DNA of 64,000 nt, from contig NZ_JAPUBT010000008.1 of assembly GCF_030397665.1 (NCBI RefSeq), positions 99,511 to 163,510 of the forward strand. Reading direction: 5' to 3'. Source of the DNA: Janthinobacterium sp. SUN073 (GTDB lineage: Bacteria; Pseudomonadota; Gammaproteobacteria; Burkholderiales; Burkholderiaceae_D). Under the pieces are notes generated by a model. That model was not told the origin of the DNA, searched no databases, and saw only the letters and a program-made list of their open reading frames with translations. Positions within the stretch are counted from its first letter, which is position 1. Each line of letters starts with the position of its first letter. Both the position numbers and the translations under genes were made by a program. Of this stretch, positions 33,390-42,573 are shown one piece after another.

Positions 33390-35240
33390 CTAGAAGGCAA
33401 AGCAGCTGCAGCCGAGCGTGCCCCAGAAGCCGGAAAAGTCGGAAATCGGCACGGCCGACTTGCGCGCCAGGTCGTGGGCATGCGCATGCACGCCGCAGGC
33501 GCCCGCGCACTGGTGCGGCAGCAAGGCTTGCGCCGGCCTGGCCGCAGGCCGGTAATGACCCGGCACTGCGCGCACGGGCGACCACTCGGGCAGCACGGGA
33601 ATCGGTGGCGGCGCCAGGGTCGCAAATTCCGCCTGACCGTGGACGATCTTGCCGCCCACCACGGTCAGCACGGATTCGATGGACTTGATCGCCTCTTCCG
33701 GCACGGCGAAATAATCGGCCGACAGCACGACAAGGTCGGCCAGCATGCCCTCGCGGATGCGCCCCTTCTTGCCTTGCTCGCTGGAAAACCAGGCGCTGCC
33801 CGCCGTCCACAATTCCAGCGCCGTGTCGCGCGACAATCTGCCCGCCGCCTCCGTCAGGGCCAGGCCGCCCACGGTGCGCCCCGAGACCAGCCAGTACAGC
33901 GCCGTCCACGGGTTGTAGCTGGCGACCCGCGTGGCGTCCGTGCCGCCGCCGACCGGTACGCCCGCGTCCAGCATGCGCTGCACGGGCGGTGTGGCCTTGG
34001 CGGCATCCGCGCCATAACGCTCGACAAAATATTCGCCCTGGAAGGCCATGCGGTGCTGGATGGCGATACCGCCACCGAGCGCCCTGACCCGGTCGATATT
34101 GCGCGGGCTGATGGTTTCCGCGTGGTCGAACAGCCAGTGCAAGCCGCCGAACGGCGTGTCGCGGTTGACCTTTTCAAACACGTCGAGCATGCGGCTGATC
34201 GATTCGTCATAGGTGGCGTGCAGGCGGAACGGCCAGCGCTGCTCGACCAGGTGGCGCACGACCTTTTCCAGCTCGTCTTCCATGCCGGCCGCCAGCTCGG
34301 GACGCGGTTCGAGGAAATCCTCGAAGTCGGCGGCGGAGAACACCAGCATTTCGCCGGCGCCGTTGTGGCGGTAAAAATCCGTGCCGTCGCCGGGTTTGAC
34401 CATGCCGGTCCACTTCTGAAAGTCCTGCAGTTCCGCACCCTTGTTTTGCGTGAACAGGTTGTAGGCGATGCGGATGGTCAGCTGCTCTTTTTGCGCCAGT
34501 TCGTCGACGACGGCGTAATCCTCGGGATAATTCTGGAAGCCGCCGCCCGCGTCGATGGCGCTGGTGATGCCGAGCCGGTTCAGTTCGCGCATGAACTGGC
34601 GCGTGGAATTGACTTGCAAGTCGAGCGGCAGCTTCGGGCCTTGCGCCAGGGTCGCATATAAAATCATGGCGTTCGGCCGGGCGATCAGCAGGCCGGTCGG
34701 GTTGCCGGCAGCGTCGCGCACGATTTCGCCGCCGGGTGGGTTCGGCGTATTTTTATCGTAGCCGACGGCGCGCAGGGCGGCGCGATTCAGCAGCGCGCGG
34801 TCGTACAGGTGCAGGATGAAGACGGGCGTATCGGGCGCGGCCGCGTTGATTTCATCGAGCGTCGGCATGCGCTTTTCCGCGAACTGGAACTCCGTCCAGC
34901 CGCCCACCACGCGCACCCACTGCGGGTTTGGCGTGCGCAGCGCCTGTTCCTTGAGCATGCGCAGGGCATCGGCCAGCGAGGGCACGCCTTCCCAGCGCAA
35001 TTCCAGGTTGTAGTTCAAGCCGCCCCGTATCAGGTGCAGGTGCGAGTCGTTCAGGCCGGGAATCACCGTGCGGCCAGCCAGGTCGATCAACTGCGTGGCG
35101 GGACCACGATGGCGCATCACGTCTTCCACGTCGCCCACGGCGAGGAATTTGCCATCGGCGATGGCGACGGCGGACGCCAGCGGCTGCGTCCTGTCGACCG
35201 TGTGGAAACGGCCATTGAGTAAAATCGTGCTTGCGCTCAT
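33390..35240 (-). CDS. Amidohydrolase family 3 (YtcJ-like) with Cys-rich tail
   Basis: This 616-residue metal-dependent hydrolase has the N-terminal metal motif IPGLNDSHLHLIRGG (HxH), later His residues (GGLHWLFDHAETIS, GGIAIQHRM) and the metal/catalytic Asp in VGGGTDATR. It resembles YtcJ-type amidohydrolases whose substrates are mostly unknown. The last ~70 residues form an unusual tail with CAGACGVHAHAHD and GCSCFAF, rich in Cys and His. The gene follows the isochorismatase-like gene by 45 bases and probably shares its operon. Confidence 0.9.
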   Translation of the reverse strand: MSASTILLNGRFHTVDRTQPLASAVAIADGKFLAVGDVEDVMRHRGPATQLIDLAGRTVIPGLNDSHLHLIRGGLNYNLELRWEGVPSLADALRMLKEQALRTPNPQWVRVVGGWTEFQFAEKRMPTLDEINAAAPDTPVFILHLYDRALLNRAALRAVGYDKNTPNPPGGEIVRDAAGNPTGLLIARPNAMILYATLAQGPKLPLDLQVNSTRQFMRELNRLGITSAIDAGGGFQNYPEDYAVVDELAQKEQLTIRIAYNLFTQNKGAELQDFQKWTGMVKPGDGTDFYRHNGAGEMLVFSAADFEDFLEPRPELAAGMEDELEKVVRHLVEQRWPFRLHATYDESISRMLDVFEKVNRDTPFGGLHWLFDHAETISPRNIDRVRALGGGIAIQHRMAFQGEYFVERYGADAAKATPPVQRMLDAGVPVGGGTDATRVASYNPWTALYWLVSGRTVGGLALTEAAGRLSRDTALELWTAGSAWFSSEQGKKGRIREGMLADLVVLSADYFAVPEEAIKSIESVLTVVGGKIVHGQAEFATLAPPPIPVLPEWSPVRAVPGHYRPAARPAQALLPHQCAGACGVHAHAHDLARKSAVPISDFSGFWGTLGCSCFAF

Positions 35241-35285
35241 GCTGGTTCTCCTGAATCAGGTGCTGGACGATACATCGATGAAATC

Positions 35286-35939
35286 TCAATGGCCTTCGCT
35301 GGCGTTGAACATGGATTTGGCGTAGATCAGGCCCAGGCCATAGCCGCCGCCGTGCGCCACGGCCGTCGCCACCGTCTCGTCGTAGGTTTCGCCACGGGCC
35401 CAGTCGCGCTGCAGTTCCAGCAAGTATTGCACGGACGTCAGCGGCTGCGCGCCCGCCTGCAGCATGCGCTGCATGGCCATCGCATGGGCTTCGTCGGAGA
35501 CGTCGCCGCTGGCGTCGGCGATCACGTAGACGTCAAAACCCTGCTCCAGCGCCGACAGCGCGGGGCCGACGATGCACACCGACGTCCACAGGCCGGCCAG
35601 CACGATCTTGCCCTTGCCGTAGCCATTCACCTTGTCGGCGATGCGCGCATCTTCCCAGGTGTTCATGCTGGTGCGGTCGATCGGCGCCTGCTCGGGGAAG
35701 ACGGACTGGATCTCATCGAAGATCGGGCCGGAGAACGATTTGGCGGCCACCGTCGTCAAAATCGTCGGCACCTTGAATTCAGCCGCCGCCTTGGCCACCA
35801 GGGCGGCATTGTTGCGCAGCAGGGCCAGGTCGATGGAACGGGTGGCGAACGCCATCTGCGACTGGTGGTCGATCATGATCAGGGTATGATCGTTCGGGGT
35901 CAGCAGTTTTTGTGCGGCTTGGGCGGTGGCGACAGGCAT
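35286..35939 (-). CDS. Isochorismatase-family hydrolase (YcaC-like)
   Basis: This 217-residue alpha/beta cysteine hydrolase shows the triad: Asp in LIMIDHQSQMAF, Lys in VAAKSF, and Cys in LAGLWTSVCIVGPA. YcaC and related enzymes act on amides or related compounds; the substrate is unknown. It is upstream of the amidohydrolase and the two may act in one catabolic step. The N-terminus (MPVATAQAAQKLLTPNDH) fits a cytoplasmic protein. Confidence 0.88.
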   Translation of the reverse strand: MPVATAQAAQKLLTPNDHTLIMIDHQSQMAFATRSIDLALLRNNAALVAKAAAEFKVPTILTTVAAKSFSGPIFDEIQSVFPEQAPIDRTSMNTWEDARIADKVNGYGKGKIVLAGLWTSVCIVGPALSALEQGFDVYVIADASGDVSDEAHAMAMQRMLQAGAQPLTSVQYLLELQRDWARGETYDETVATAVAHGGGYGLGLIYAKSMFNASEGH

Positions 35940-36156
35940 GATGTTTTCCTTAGTGAAAATAATTGAATATGAAGAGGGATGTCGTTGTACGGTGCTTCTG
36001 CTCCTGCCCTTGCGTCACGCTGTGTGTGCCGAGCCAGTGCTATGCAGTATGAACGAGATATTTTGAAAACAAAAACGGAAAGAATGCCAAGCTATATGCA
36101 ATTTTTTCGATGATACGAAATAAGCGCAACAGCAACCCACACCTCAAGGAGAAAAC

Positions 36157-36411
36157 ATGGGATTTGAATTCAGGATCACGGCCAGCCTGACGCAGGAACA
36201 GCGCCAGCACCTCGCGCGGTTGCCAGAGTTGGCGGCGCCGGCGCCGCGCCCGCCCGGCAGCGCCAGGCCCGATACCGAAGCCAGGCTGACGGACGCCGGC
36301 CTGTATGTGTGCCAGCACCTGCGCCCGGACCCGTGGCACGGCCTGGCCGCCCTGCGCGCCTGGCTCGATGCGCAGGGCGTACGCTATGCCGTCGAAGAGA
36401 TCGACGACTAA
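36157..36411 (+). CDS. Small hypothetical protein, 84 aa
   Basis: This gene has a clear AAGGAG Shine-Dalgarno and one compact soluble domain (LTQEQRQHLARLPELAAPAP, GLYVCQHLRPDPWHGLAALR, VRYAVEEIDD). I recognise no family. It is convergent with the TonB-dependent receptor gene, with seven bases between stops, and divergent from the isochorismatase gene. Confidence 0.7.
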   Translation: MGFEFRITASLTQEQRQHLARLPELAAPAPRPPGSARPDTEARLTDAGLYVCQHLRPDPWHGLAALRAWLDAQGVRYAVEEIDD

Positions 36412-36418
36412 ATAGAAC

Positions 36419-38563
36419 CTACAGGGAGCCTTCGAGCATGACGCGCAGCGTGCGGTAGCTGCCCGTATCGACCGTGCGCAGCAGGCTGCCGCCGCCATCC
36501 GCATACAGGCTGCGCGTGCGCTCAAGCTGTCGCAGCAGATTGGCGCCCGACAGGCGCAGGCGCAGCTGGTCGCTGAAGGTCCACAACGCGTACAGATCCA
36601 GTTCGCGCCGGGCGCCTTGCCAGGCCAGCAGCTGGCTTGACTCGCGCGACGGTCCACCGCCCTGGTAATGCAGATTGCCGCCCAGGGTCAAGGGCTTGCT
36701 GGCCAGCCGGTAATCGGCGCCCAGGTTGGCGCTCCACGGCAGCTGGCCATCGAGGCGATTGTCCGGACCGGCGACGGCGTCCAGCGTCGACCAGTTGCGC
36801 GCCACGTTCGCCCGCAAGTCCAGCGCGGGGGCGCCCGCCCACAGCGCCGTCAACGGCAGCTTCGCTTCCAGTTCGATGCCGCGCACCCGCGCCCTGCCCT
36901 GATTGACGGGCGTGGCCACCCAGCGCCCCTTGTCCTGGTACAGCCGGTCCAGCATCACGTCGCCGATGCGCCGCAGCGAAGCGCTGGCGCCCAGCATGGC
37001 GCCTTCCGCAGGATAGTATTCGTAGGCCGCGTCCAGGCCCCACGCCAGTTCCGGGCGCAGCGCCGGGTTGCCCTGGTTGTCGGGATTCGCGGGGCTATTG
37101 CCGTTGTCGTTGAGGTAAGGGCGCGGGATCAGCTGGAAAATCTGCGGCGCCTTGTAGGTGCGCGTGACGGCCAGGCGCAGCTGATCCTTGCCGGCGAGCT
37201 TCCACAGGCTTTGCAGCACGGGACTCCATACCTGCGCGCGCACGTCGACGGGGCCAGCGCCACCGGTGGCGCTGGCCGTACGCCAGCTTTCCCAGCGCAG
37301 CCCCAGATACAGCGACCAGCGCGCGGAGACTTCCCATTCATCCTGCGCGAACAGGGCCAGGCGCCGCACCGTGGTCGCATAGTCTTCGTCCGGCAGCACA
37401 GGCGGCCCGCCCGGCGACAGCTGGCGCTCGCGGCGAAACTCCGCGCGCCGCCGGTGCCCCGCATCCCAGCCCGCCGCCAGTGCGTGGCCCTCGCCCAGCG
37501 TCCGGCGATAGGCGCCGCTGGTCTGCACGCCCACATCGTCCACGCCCGCATCGACCCGGCGCACATTCGCCGGCCCGGGCGCGGCACTGACGCCCTGGAA
37601 CAGATAATCGCTGCCGCGGTGGTTGACATCGAGGCCCAGTTTCATATCGAGGCTGGCTCCTTGCCCCAGCTTGCGCAGCCAGTGCAGATCGCTGCGCACG
37701 GTGCCGCTGTCCTGCCTGAAAGCGGCGTCGTTGTCCGGATAGTCGGTATGGCCGCCCAGGTAAGACGTTTCCACCACCTGGCGGCGGCTGGCCAGGCGGC
37801 GCAAGCTGACCAGGCTTTGCCAGGCCAGGCTGTCTTCGCCCGCCAGCGCCCATTGCAAACGGGGCGCCAGCTCCAACGTATCGCTGGTCACGCGCTCGGT
37901 CAGCGGCGAATGGCGCACCACCGTGGGTCTGCCATCGGCATCATATGCGCGGTTCCATTCATCGAACAAGCCCCGGCGCCCCGTGTGCGCGAGCGTGCCG
38001 GCCAGCGCGTAAGACAGGCGGCCGTCCTTGTCCGCCCACTGCACGGTGGCGCTGCCGGCGGGCATGCCGTGGCTGCCGGACGTGCCCAGCTTGAAGGTGC
38101 GCTCGCGCCGCTTGCCGGATTTTTTCAGCACGATATTAATGGAACCGGCGATCGCCTGGGCGGAAAATTGCGCCGTGGCGGCGCGCATGATTTCCACGCG
38201 CTCGACCAGTTCCGGGTCCAGGGAGTCGAGCGAAAAACCGGGCGGCACGGGCACGCCGTCGAGCATGACGAGGGTATAACCCTGGCCCAGCCCGCGCAGC
38301 TGGATTTGCCCGCCAGTCGTGCCCGAAGCCGTGCCGGCTGGCGCACCGATGGAAATGCCGGGCAGGCGCTTCAAGGCATCGGCCAGGACGCGGTCTCCCT
38401 GGCGTATCAATTCCTCGTGGCCGATGACGATGGCGGCGACGGTGTCGTTGCGGCGCTGATCCACTTTGCCGGCATTGACCGTCACGGAGGGGAGGTCGTC
38501 TTCGGCATGGACGTGCGCCGTCAACGGCAGCGCAAGGCTGCACAATAGAATACTCAATCGCAT
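36419..38563 (-). CDS. TonB-dependent outer-membrane receptor
   Basis: This 714-residue receptor has a signal peptide (MRLSILLCSLALPLTAHVHA), then the plug domain (~25-135) with TVNAGKVDQRRND, IQLRGLGQGYTLVMLDGVPV and SIGAPAGTA, followed by a 22-strand-type beta-barrel ending at RTLRVMLEGSL. The final Leu is less common than Phe. It imports a large ligand (siderophore, cobalamin or carbohydrate); the ligand is not evident. The start at MRLSILL is chosen because of the signal peptide. It follows the M56-M23 gene, whose regulator probably controls it. Confidence 0.92.
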   Translation of the reverse strand: MRLSILLCSLALPLTAHVHAEDDLPSVTVNAGKVDQRRNDTVAAIVIGHEELIRQGDRVLADALKRLPGISIGAPAGTASGTTGGQIQLRGLGQGYTLVMLDGVPVPPGFSLDSLDPELVERVEIMRAATAQFSAQAIAGSINIVLKKSGKRRERTFKLGTSGSHGMPAGSATVQWADKDGRLSYALAGTLAHTGRRGLFDEWNRAYDADGRPTVVRHSPLTERVTSDTLELAPRLQWALAGEDSLAWQSLVSLRRLASRRQVVETSYLGGHTDYPDNDAAFRQDSGTVRSDLHWLRKLGQGASLDMKLGLDVNHRGSDYLFQGVSAAPGPANVRRVDAGVDDVGVQTSGAYRRTLGEGHALAAGWDAGHRRRAEFRRERQLSPGGPPVLPDEDYATTVRRLALFAQDEWEVSARWSLYLGLRWESWRTASATGGAGPVDVRAQVWSPVLQSLWKLAGKDQLRLAVTRTYKAPQIFQLIPRPYLNDNGNSPANPDNQGNPALRPELAWGLDAAYEYYPAEGAMLGASASLRRIGDVMLDRLYQDKGRWVATPVNQGRARVRGIELEAKLPLTALWAGAPALDLRANVARNWSTLDAVAGPDNRLDGQLPWSANLGADYRLASKPLTLGGNLHYQGGGPSRESSQLLAWQGARRELDLYALWTFSDQLRLRLSGANLLRQLERTRSLYADGGGSLLRTVDTGSYRTLRVMLEGSL

Positions 38564-38646
38564 GGGAAATCCTGAAAGGTCTGTGGTGATGTCGGCTTGC
38601 GGTCGGCTTGCGCTCGCGCGCTCATCCGACCTGCGGCCAGGTAAAA

Positions 38647-40086
38647 CTAGCGGCCAAACTGCTCCTTGCGCAGGCGCAGGGCGCGCGCGGTGGCGTTGAC
38701 ATCGAGATCGGCCAGCCACTGTTGCGGATCCTGCAGGCGCCCGTCGCGGGTCACCTCGAAATGCAAATGCGGCCCCGTCGCCAGACCGGTGGCGCCCACG
38801 GTGCCGATGGCCTGCCCTGCCGTGACGGCCATGCCGGTCGTCAGCGTGACCCGGTCGAGATGGGCATACAGCGACTCGATGCCGCCGCCATGGTCGATGC
38901 GCACGGCCTTGCCAAGGCGCTCATCTGCACTGACGCTGGCGATGCCGTCGGCCGCCGCATGCACGGGCGTGCCGCGCCTGGCGCCCAGATCGATGCCGCT
39001 ATGGCCTTGCGGCGTCAGCTGGCGCACCACGCCAAAGAAGCCGGTCACGCGCATGCTGCCCAGGGGATTGCGCCAGGTAGCTGGCGCCGTCGCCGGCCCA
39101 ATGAGCGCAGCTGTCGGCGTGGCTGCCGGCGTGACTGCCACGGCCCACGCCAGTGCCGGCTGCAGCGCCAGGCTGGCCGCGCCGATCGCGCACAGCAGCA
39201 GCGCCGTCAGCACCCGCAAGGCCACAGGCGGGCGTGCCTGCCCGTCACGCATGCGCAGCAGGCGCTCGGCCATGCCGCCGCCGCCAAAGGCCAGCCCCGG
39301 CAACGGCTGGGTCTGCAGGCCCAGCTGCCTGACCAGGGCCGCCGCATATTGCTGGCGCTGGCTCGGCGGGCAACCTGCGAGTACCTGGCGGTCGCAACCG
39401 AGTTCTTGCGCCCAAGCCAACTGGCCGGCCAGCCAGCGCGCGGCCGGATTGAACCACAGCAGGGCCTGCAGCAGCTTGGCCAGCAGCAGGAGCACGGGGT
39501 CGCGCCGGCGTGCATGGGTCAGCTCATGGGCGATCACCAGTTGCTGCTGTTCCGGCGTAAATTGCGCCAGGTGCGCCGGCAACAGCAAACGCGGCCGCCA
39601 TATGCCCACCAGCATCGGCGAGATCGGCGCATCCACTTCCAGCACATCCATGCCATGCAGCCGGCGGCGCCGCGCCAGCTGCAGCAAGGTACGCAACATG
39701 GCGTGGCCACGCTGCCAGCGCCAGACTGCGCAAGCGACGCCCAGCAGATAGATCAGGCCCCAGGCGGGTGGCACCAGGGCCAGCCACAAAGCAGCGGATG
39801 ACAGCCCGGCAGCTGGCGCCGCCATGGCCATTGGCACGTCGGGCGCTGCGCTGGCCAGGAAAACGGGCACGTTCACCTCGGGCACCACGCTCAGCTGGCG
39901 CGTGTCCGGCAGCAGCGGCAGCACAAACACGGCGGCCAGCACCAGCTGGGCGCCGAGCCACACGCTGCGCTGCGCCGCCAGCGCGGGCCAGCGCCGCTGC
40001 GCCAGGCTCAGCATTGCCCACAGCAGCGGGCCGGTCACGAGACAGGCGGCGCTGGCCTGCAACAGCGTGAGAGAAAACAGCAGCAT
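38647..40086 (-). CDS. BlaR1-like M56 metallopeptidase fused to an M23 domain
   Basis: This 479-residue membrane protein combines a BlaR1/MecR1-type M56 peptidase and a C-terminal M23 (LytM-type) peptidoglycan hydrolase. N-terminal membrane segments (LLWAMLSLAQ, LVLAAVFVLPLLP) precede the M56 zinc site HELTHARRRDP and ELGCDRQ. After a further membrane segment the M23 domain has complete zinc motifs GHSGIDLG and GPHLHFEV. In BlaR1 the C-terminal sensor binds beta-lactam; here a wall hydrolase or wall sensor replaces it. The gene begins three bases after blaI, so the pair likely acts as signal protease plus repressor. Confidence 0.9.
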   Translation of the reverse strand: MLLFSLTLLQASAACLVTGPLLWAMLSLAQRRWPALAAQRSVWLGAQLVLAAVFVLPLLPDTRQLSVVPEVNVPVFLASAAPDVPMAMAAPAAGLSSAALWLALVPPAWGLIYLLGVACAVWRWQRGHAMLRTLLQLARRRRLHGMDVLEVDAPISPMLVGIWRPRLLLPAHLAQFTPEQQQLVIAHELTHARRRDPVLLLLAKLLQALLWFNPAARWLAGQLAWAQELGCDRQVLAGCPPSQRQQYAAALVRQLGLQTQPLPGLAFGGGGMAERLLRMRDGQARPPVALRVLTALLLCAIGAASLALQPALAWAVAVTPAATPTAALIGPATAPATWRNPLGSMRVTGFFGVVRQLTPQGHSGIDLGARRGTPVHAAADGIASVSADERLGKAVRIDHGGGIESLYAHLDRVTLTTGMAVTAGQAIGTVGATGLATGPHLHFEVTRDGRLQDPQQWLADLDVNATARALRLRKEQFGR

Positions 40087-40089
40087 CGC

Positions 40090-40467
40090 TTATTCCTTTC
40101 CCTCGAGCGGCCAGTCCTGCAGCAGTTGTTCCAGCGCCGCCAGTTCCTGCTGGTCCACCAGTTTGCTGCCCGTAAACATACTGACCGGCAAGGGACTGTC
40201 GATTTCCATCACGCGCCGGCCAAAGTCGTGGGCAAACGCGGCCAGGGTGGCCACCTTGTCCACGTTCGCCTCATACACGAGCACGCCATGCACGCTACGC
40301 TGCAGCAGCATGCCCTTGTCCAGCATGCGCTCGAGCGTCTTGCGCGTGGACGAAAACGACCATCCCAGCTCGTCTTCCACCCTGGCGTGCAATTCACGCG
40401 CGGACAGCGGATGGTCTTTCCACAAGGCTTTCAATAACGACAGTTCGGTGACGGAGGGCGTGCTCAT
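40090..40467 (-). CDS. BlaI/MecI/CopY-family repressor
   Basis: This 125-residue winged-helix repressor contains TELSLLKALWKDHPLSAREL and FSSTRKTLERMLDKG as the DNA-binding helix and wing region, with a C-terminal dimerisation helix. BlaI proteins bind dyads as dimers and lose activity after cleavage by an M56 peptidase. The start at MSTPSV is preferred over a codon inside the operator region. Two operator dyads lie directly upstream (40482-40515 and 40534-40549), so it probably represses its own operon. Confidence 0.9.
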   Translation of the reverse strand: MSTPSVTELSLLKALWKDHPLSARELHARVEDELGWSFSSTRKTLERMLDKGMLLQRSVHGVLVYEANVDKVATLAAFAHDFGRRVMEIDSPLPVSMFTGSKLVDQQELAALEQLLQDWPLEGKE

Positions 40468-40481
40468 GGAGATTTCTTTTA

Positions 40482-40515
40482 GTGACTGTTGACACAATTA
40501 TGCGACAACAGTCAC
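40482..40515. promoter_or_regulatory. BlaI-type operator candidate 1
   Basis: GTGACTGTTG (40482-40491) and CAACAGTCAC (40506-40515) are perfect complements with a 14-base centre. It lies immediately upstream of the repressor start. Confidence 0.65.
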
Positions 40516-40533
40516 ACGAACGCAAGCACTACG

Positions 40534-40549
40534 TGCGACATCTGTCGCA
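40534..40549. promoter_or_regulatory. BlaI-type operator candidate 2: TGCGACA-TC-TGTCGCA
   Basis: This perfect 7-bp inverted repeat with a two-base centre contains GACA-NN-TGTC, the form known for BlaI/MecI operators. TGCGACA also occurs in the first site (40501-40507), supporting one binding protein for both. It is 67 bases from the repressor start and 13 bases from the stop of the chemoreceptor gene. Confidence 0.7.
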
Positions 40550-40561
40550 TGCATTACCTCA

Positions 40562-42283
40562 TTAAAATTCTTCCCACTCATCTTCCCCCGAGCGCTGTTT
40601 GCCGGCCGGAACTTGCGGCGCATGGCGCACCACCGGCTTGCCACTCACGCGGGCAGGCGCGTGCGCCACCTTGAGCGGCACCGGACGGCGCGCGGCGGGC
40701 CGGGACGCGAGCGCCGGAATGGCATCCACCTGCGCGGTCCTGAACACGCTCACCGCATCGGCCAGCCGGGCGGCCTGCTCCTGCATGGATTCCGCCGCTG
40801 CGGCAGCCTCTTCCACCAGCGCAGCGTTTTGCTGGGTCACCTGGTCCATTTCGCCGATCGCCTGGTTGACTTGCTCGATGCCAGCCCGTTGCTCGTCGCT
40901 GGCGGCCGAGATCTGCCCGACAATGCTGCTGACCTTGTGCACGCTGTCGACGATCTCGCGCATGGTGTGGCCCGCCTCGTCGACCAGGCGCGCGCCGCTT
41001 TCCACCTGCGCCACCGAGTCATTGATGAGGGCCTTGATTTCCCTGGCGGCACCAGCCGAACGTTGTGCGAGGTTGCGCACCTCGGTGGCGACGACGGCAA
41101 AGCCGCGTCCCTGCTCGCCCGCCCGGGCCGCTTCCACGGCCGCGTTGAGGGCCAGGATATTCGTCTGGAAGGCGATGCCGTCGATCACGCCGATGATGTC
41201 GACGATCTTGCGCGACGAGTCGTTGATCGACCCCATGGTGTCCACCACTTGCGCCACCACTGCGCCGCCCTTGCCGGCCACGGTGGAGGCCGACGCCGCC
41301 AGGCCGTTGGCCTCGCTGGCATTCTGCGCATTGCGCTGTACCGTGCTGGTCAGTCCCTCCATCGACGACGCCGTCTCTTCCAGCGAACTGGCCTGCTGTT
41401 CCGTGCGCGCGGACAGGTCGATATTGCCCGAGGCAATCTGGCGCGACGCCGTGGCGATGGCTTGCGTGCCGCCGCGCACTTCGGTGACAATGCGCAGCAG
41501 ACTGGCCGTCATGTCTTTCAATGCCTGCATCAGCTCGCCAGTCTCATCCTTCGAGCGCACGTCCACCTGCACCGTCAAGTCGCCGTGCGCCACCTGCCTG
41601 GCCACGTCGATCGCCGCGCGCAGCGGGCCGGAAATGTTGCGGGCGAGCCACCAGGCGATCAGGGCGGCCAGGATCAGCGCCGCCGCGCCGCCGCCCAGTA
41701 AGGTCCAGTGCGTGCGCGCCTGCAGGGCCGCCGCCGCTTCCGAGCGCCGGGCCAGCAGCACCGTTTCCGCCTGGCCGATCTCGCCCAGCAGTGCCCGCAT
41801 GGCATCCATGCCCTGCTTGCCCCTGCCTTCTTTCTCCAGCGCCAGCACGGGCTCGATGGCCGCCGTGCCCTGCGCCACGGCGCGCCGCATGGCGATCACG
41901 GGATCGAGCGCACCGGCCAACCAGGCTTGCTTGGCAGCATCGAGCTTCGCCAGGCGCTCCTGCTGGGCAGGGTTATCGCTGGTCATGTCGCGCGCCTTGG
42001 CCAAGTGCGTGCCAAACCCGGCCTGCCCCGCCTTGTACGGTTCCAGCGACGCCTCCGCACCCGTGATCACGTAGCCGCGCTGGCCTGTTTCCATGTTGAT
42101 CAGGCTTTCCAGCATCGCGCTGTTTTCGGCGAGCACCTGGTAAGTGTGGGTATTGATGGCATTGGCGTCGGCCAAGCGCGAAACATTCAGCGTGGCGACG
42201 GTGACCAGGGCGGCCAGCAACAGGACGATGGTGCCGAAACCGCCATACAGGCGGGTGGCGATGCGAAGATCGGCGATACGCAT
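40562..42283 (-). CDS. Methyl-accepting chemotaxis protein with CHASE3 sensor
   Basis: This 573-residue chemoreceptor has a first membrane segment (~10-30), a periplasmic CHASE3 domain with MLESLINMETGQRGYVITGA, a second membrane segment (LLGGGAAALILAALIAWWLA), HAMP, and the signalling hairpin with FQTNILALNAAVEAARAGEQ. The C-terminus ends EDEWEEF, an xWxxF-type tether for CheR/CheB. The start follows GGAGGAATATC. The stimulus is unknown. Confidence 0.95.
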   Translation of the reverse strand: MRIADLRIATRLYGGFGTIVLLLAALVTVATLNVSRLADANAINTHTYQVLAENSAMLESLINMETGQRGYVITGAEASLEPYKAGQAGFGTHLAKARDMTSDNPAQQERLAKLDAAKQAWLAGALDPVIAMRRAVAQGTAAIEPVLALEKEGRGKQGMDAMRALLGEIGQAETVLLARRSEAAAALQARTHWTLLGGGAAALILAALIAWWLARNISGPLRAAIDVARQVAHGDLTVQVDVRSKDETGELMQALKDMTASLLRIVTEVRGGTQAIATASRQIASGNIDLSARTEQQASSLEETASSMEGLTSTVQRNAQNASEANGLAASASTVAGKGGAVVAQVVDTMGSINDSSRKIVDIIGVIDGIAFQTNILALNAAVEAARAGEQGRGFAVVATEVRNLAQRSAGAAREIKALINDSVAQVESGARLVDEAGHTMREIVDSVHKVSSIVGQISAASDEQRAGIEQVNQAIGEMDQVTQQNAALVEEAAAAAESMQEQAARLADAVSVFRTAQVDAIPALASRPAARRPVPLKVAHAPARVSGKPVVRHAPQVPAGKQRSGEDEWEEF

Positions 42284-42573
42284 GATATTCCTCCGGGAAT
42301 GAACACGCCGGCGCCACGGTGAGTCCCGCGCATGGAGTGCTATAGAGAATAATAGTGAATAACGATGATCCGGAGCGCGCCATAGCCACGCATTTCCTTT
42401 ACCTGTGGCATTGCGTACCTGAAACAAACCCGGCGCTTTTTTGCCATGCTGTTATACTTCGCGTGTGCGGCACATATGACCAGTCCCCTTGCCGCTGTCT
42501 TTCGACCCCTAATCTGATTGCCTGCGACTGGCGCCCCCCGATGGCGACAGGCCGATCTCACAATAAAGTTACC
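42284..42573. promoter_or_regulatory. Divergent region before rhlE
   Basis: This region separates the leftward chemoreceptor from rightward rhlE. An extended -10 (TGTTATACT, 42450-42458) would give an rhlE leader of about 110 bases. Such a leader fits cold-shock control of RNA helicases, but no cold-box could be confirmed. Confidence 0.4.
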
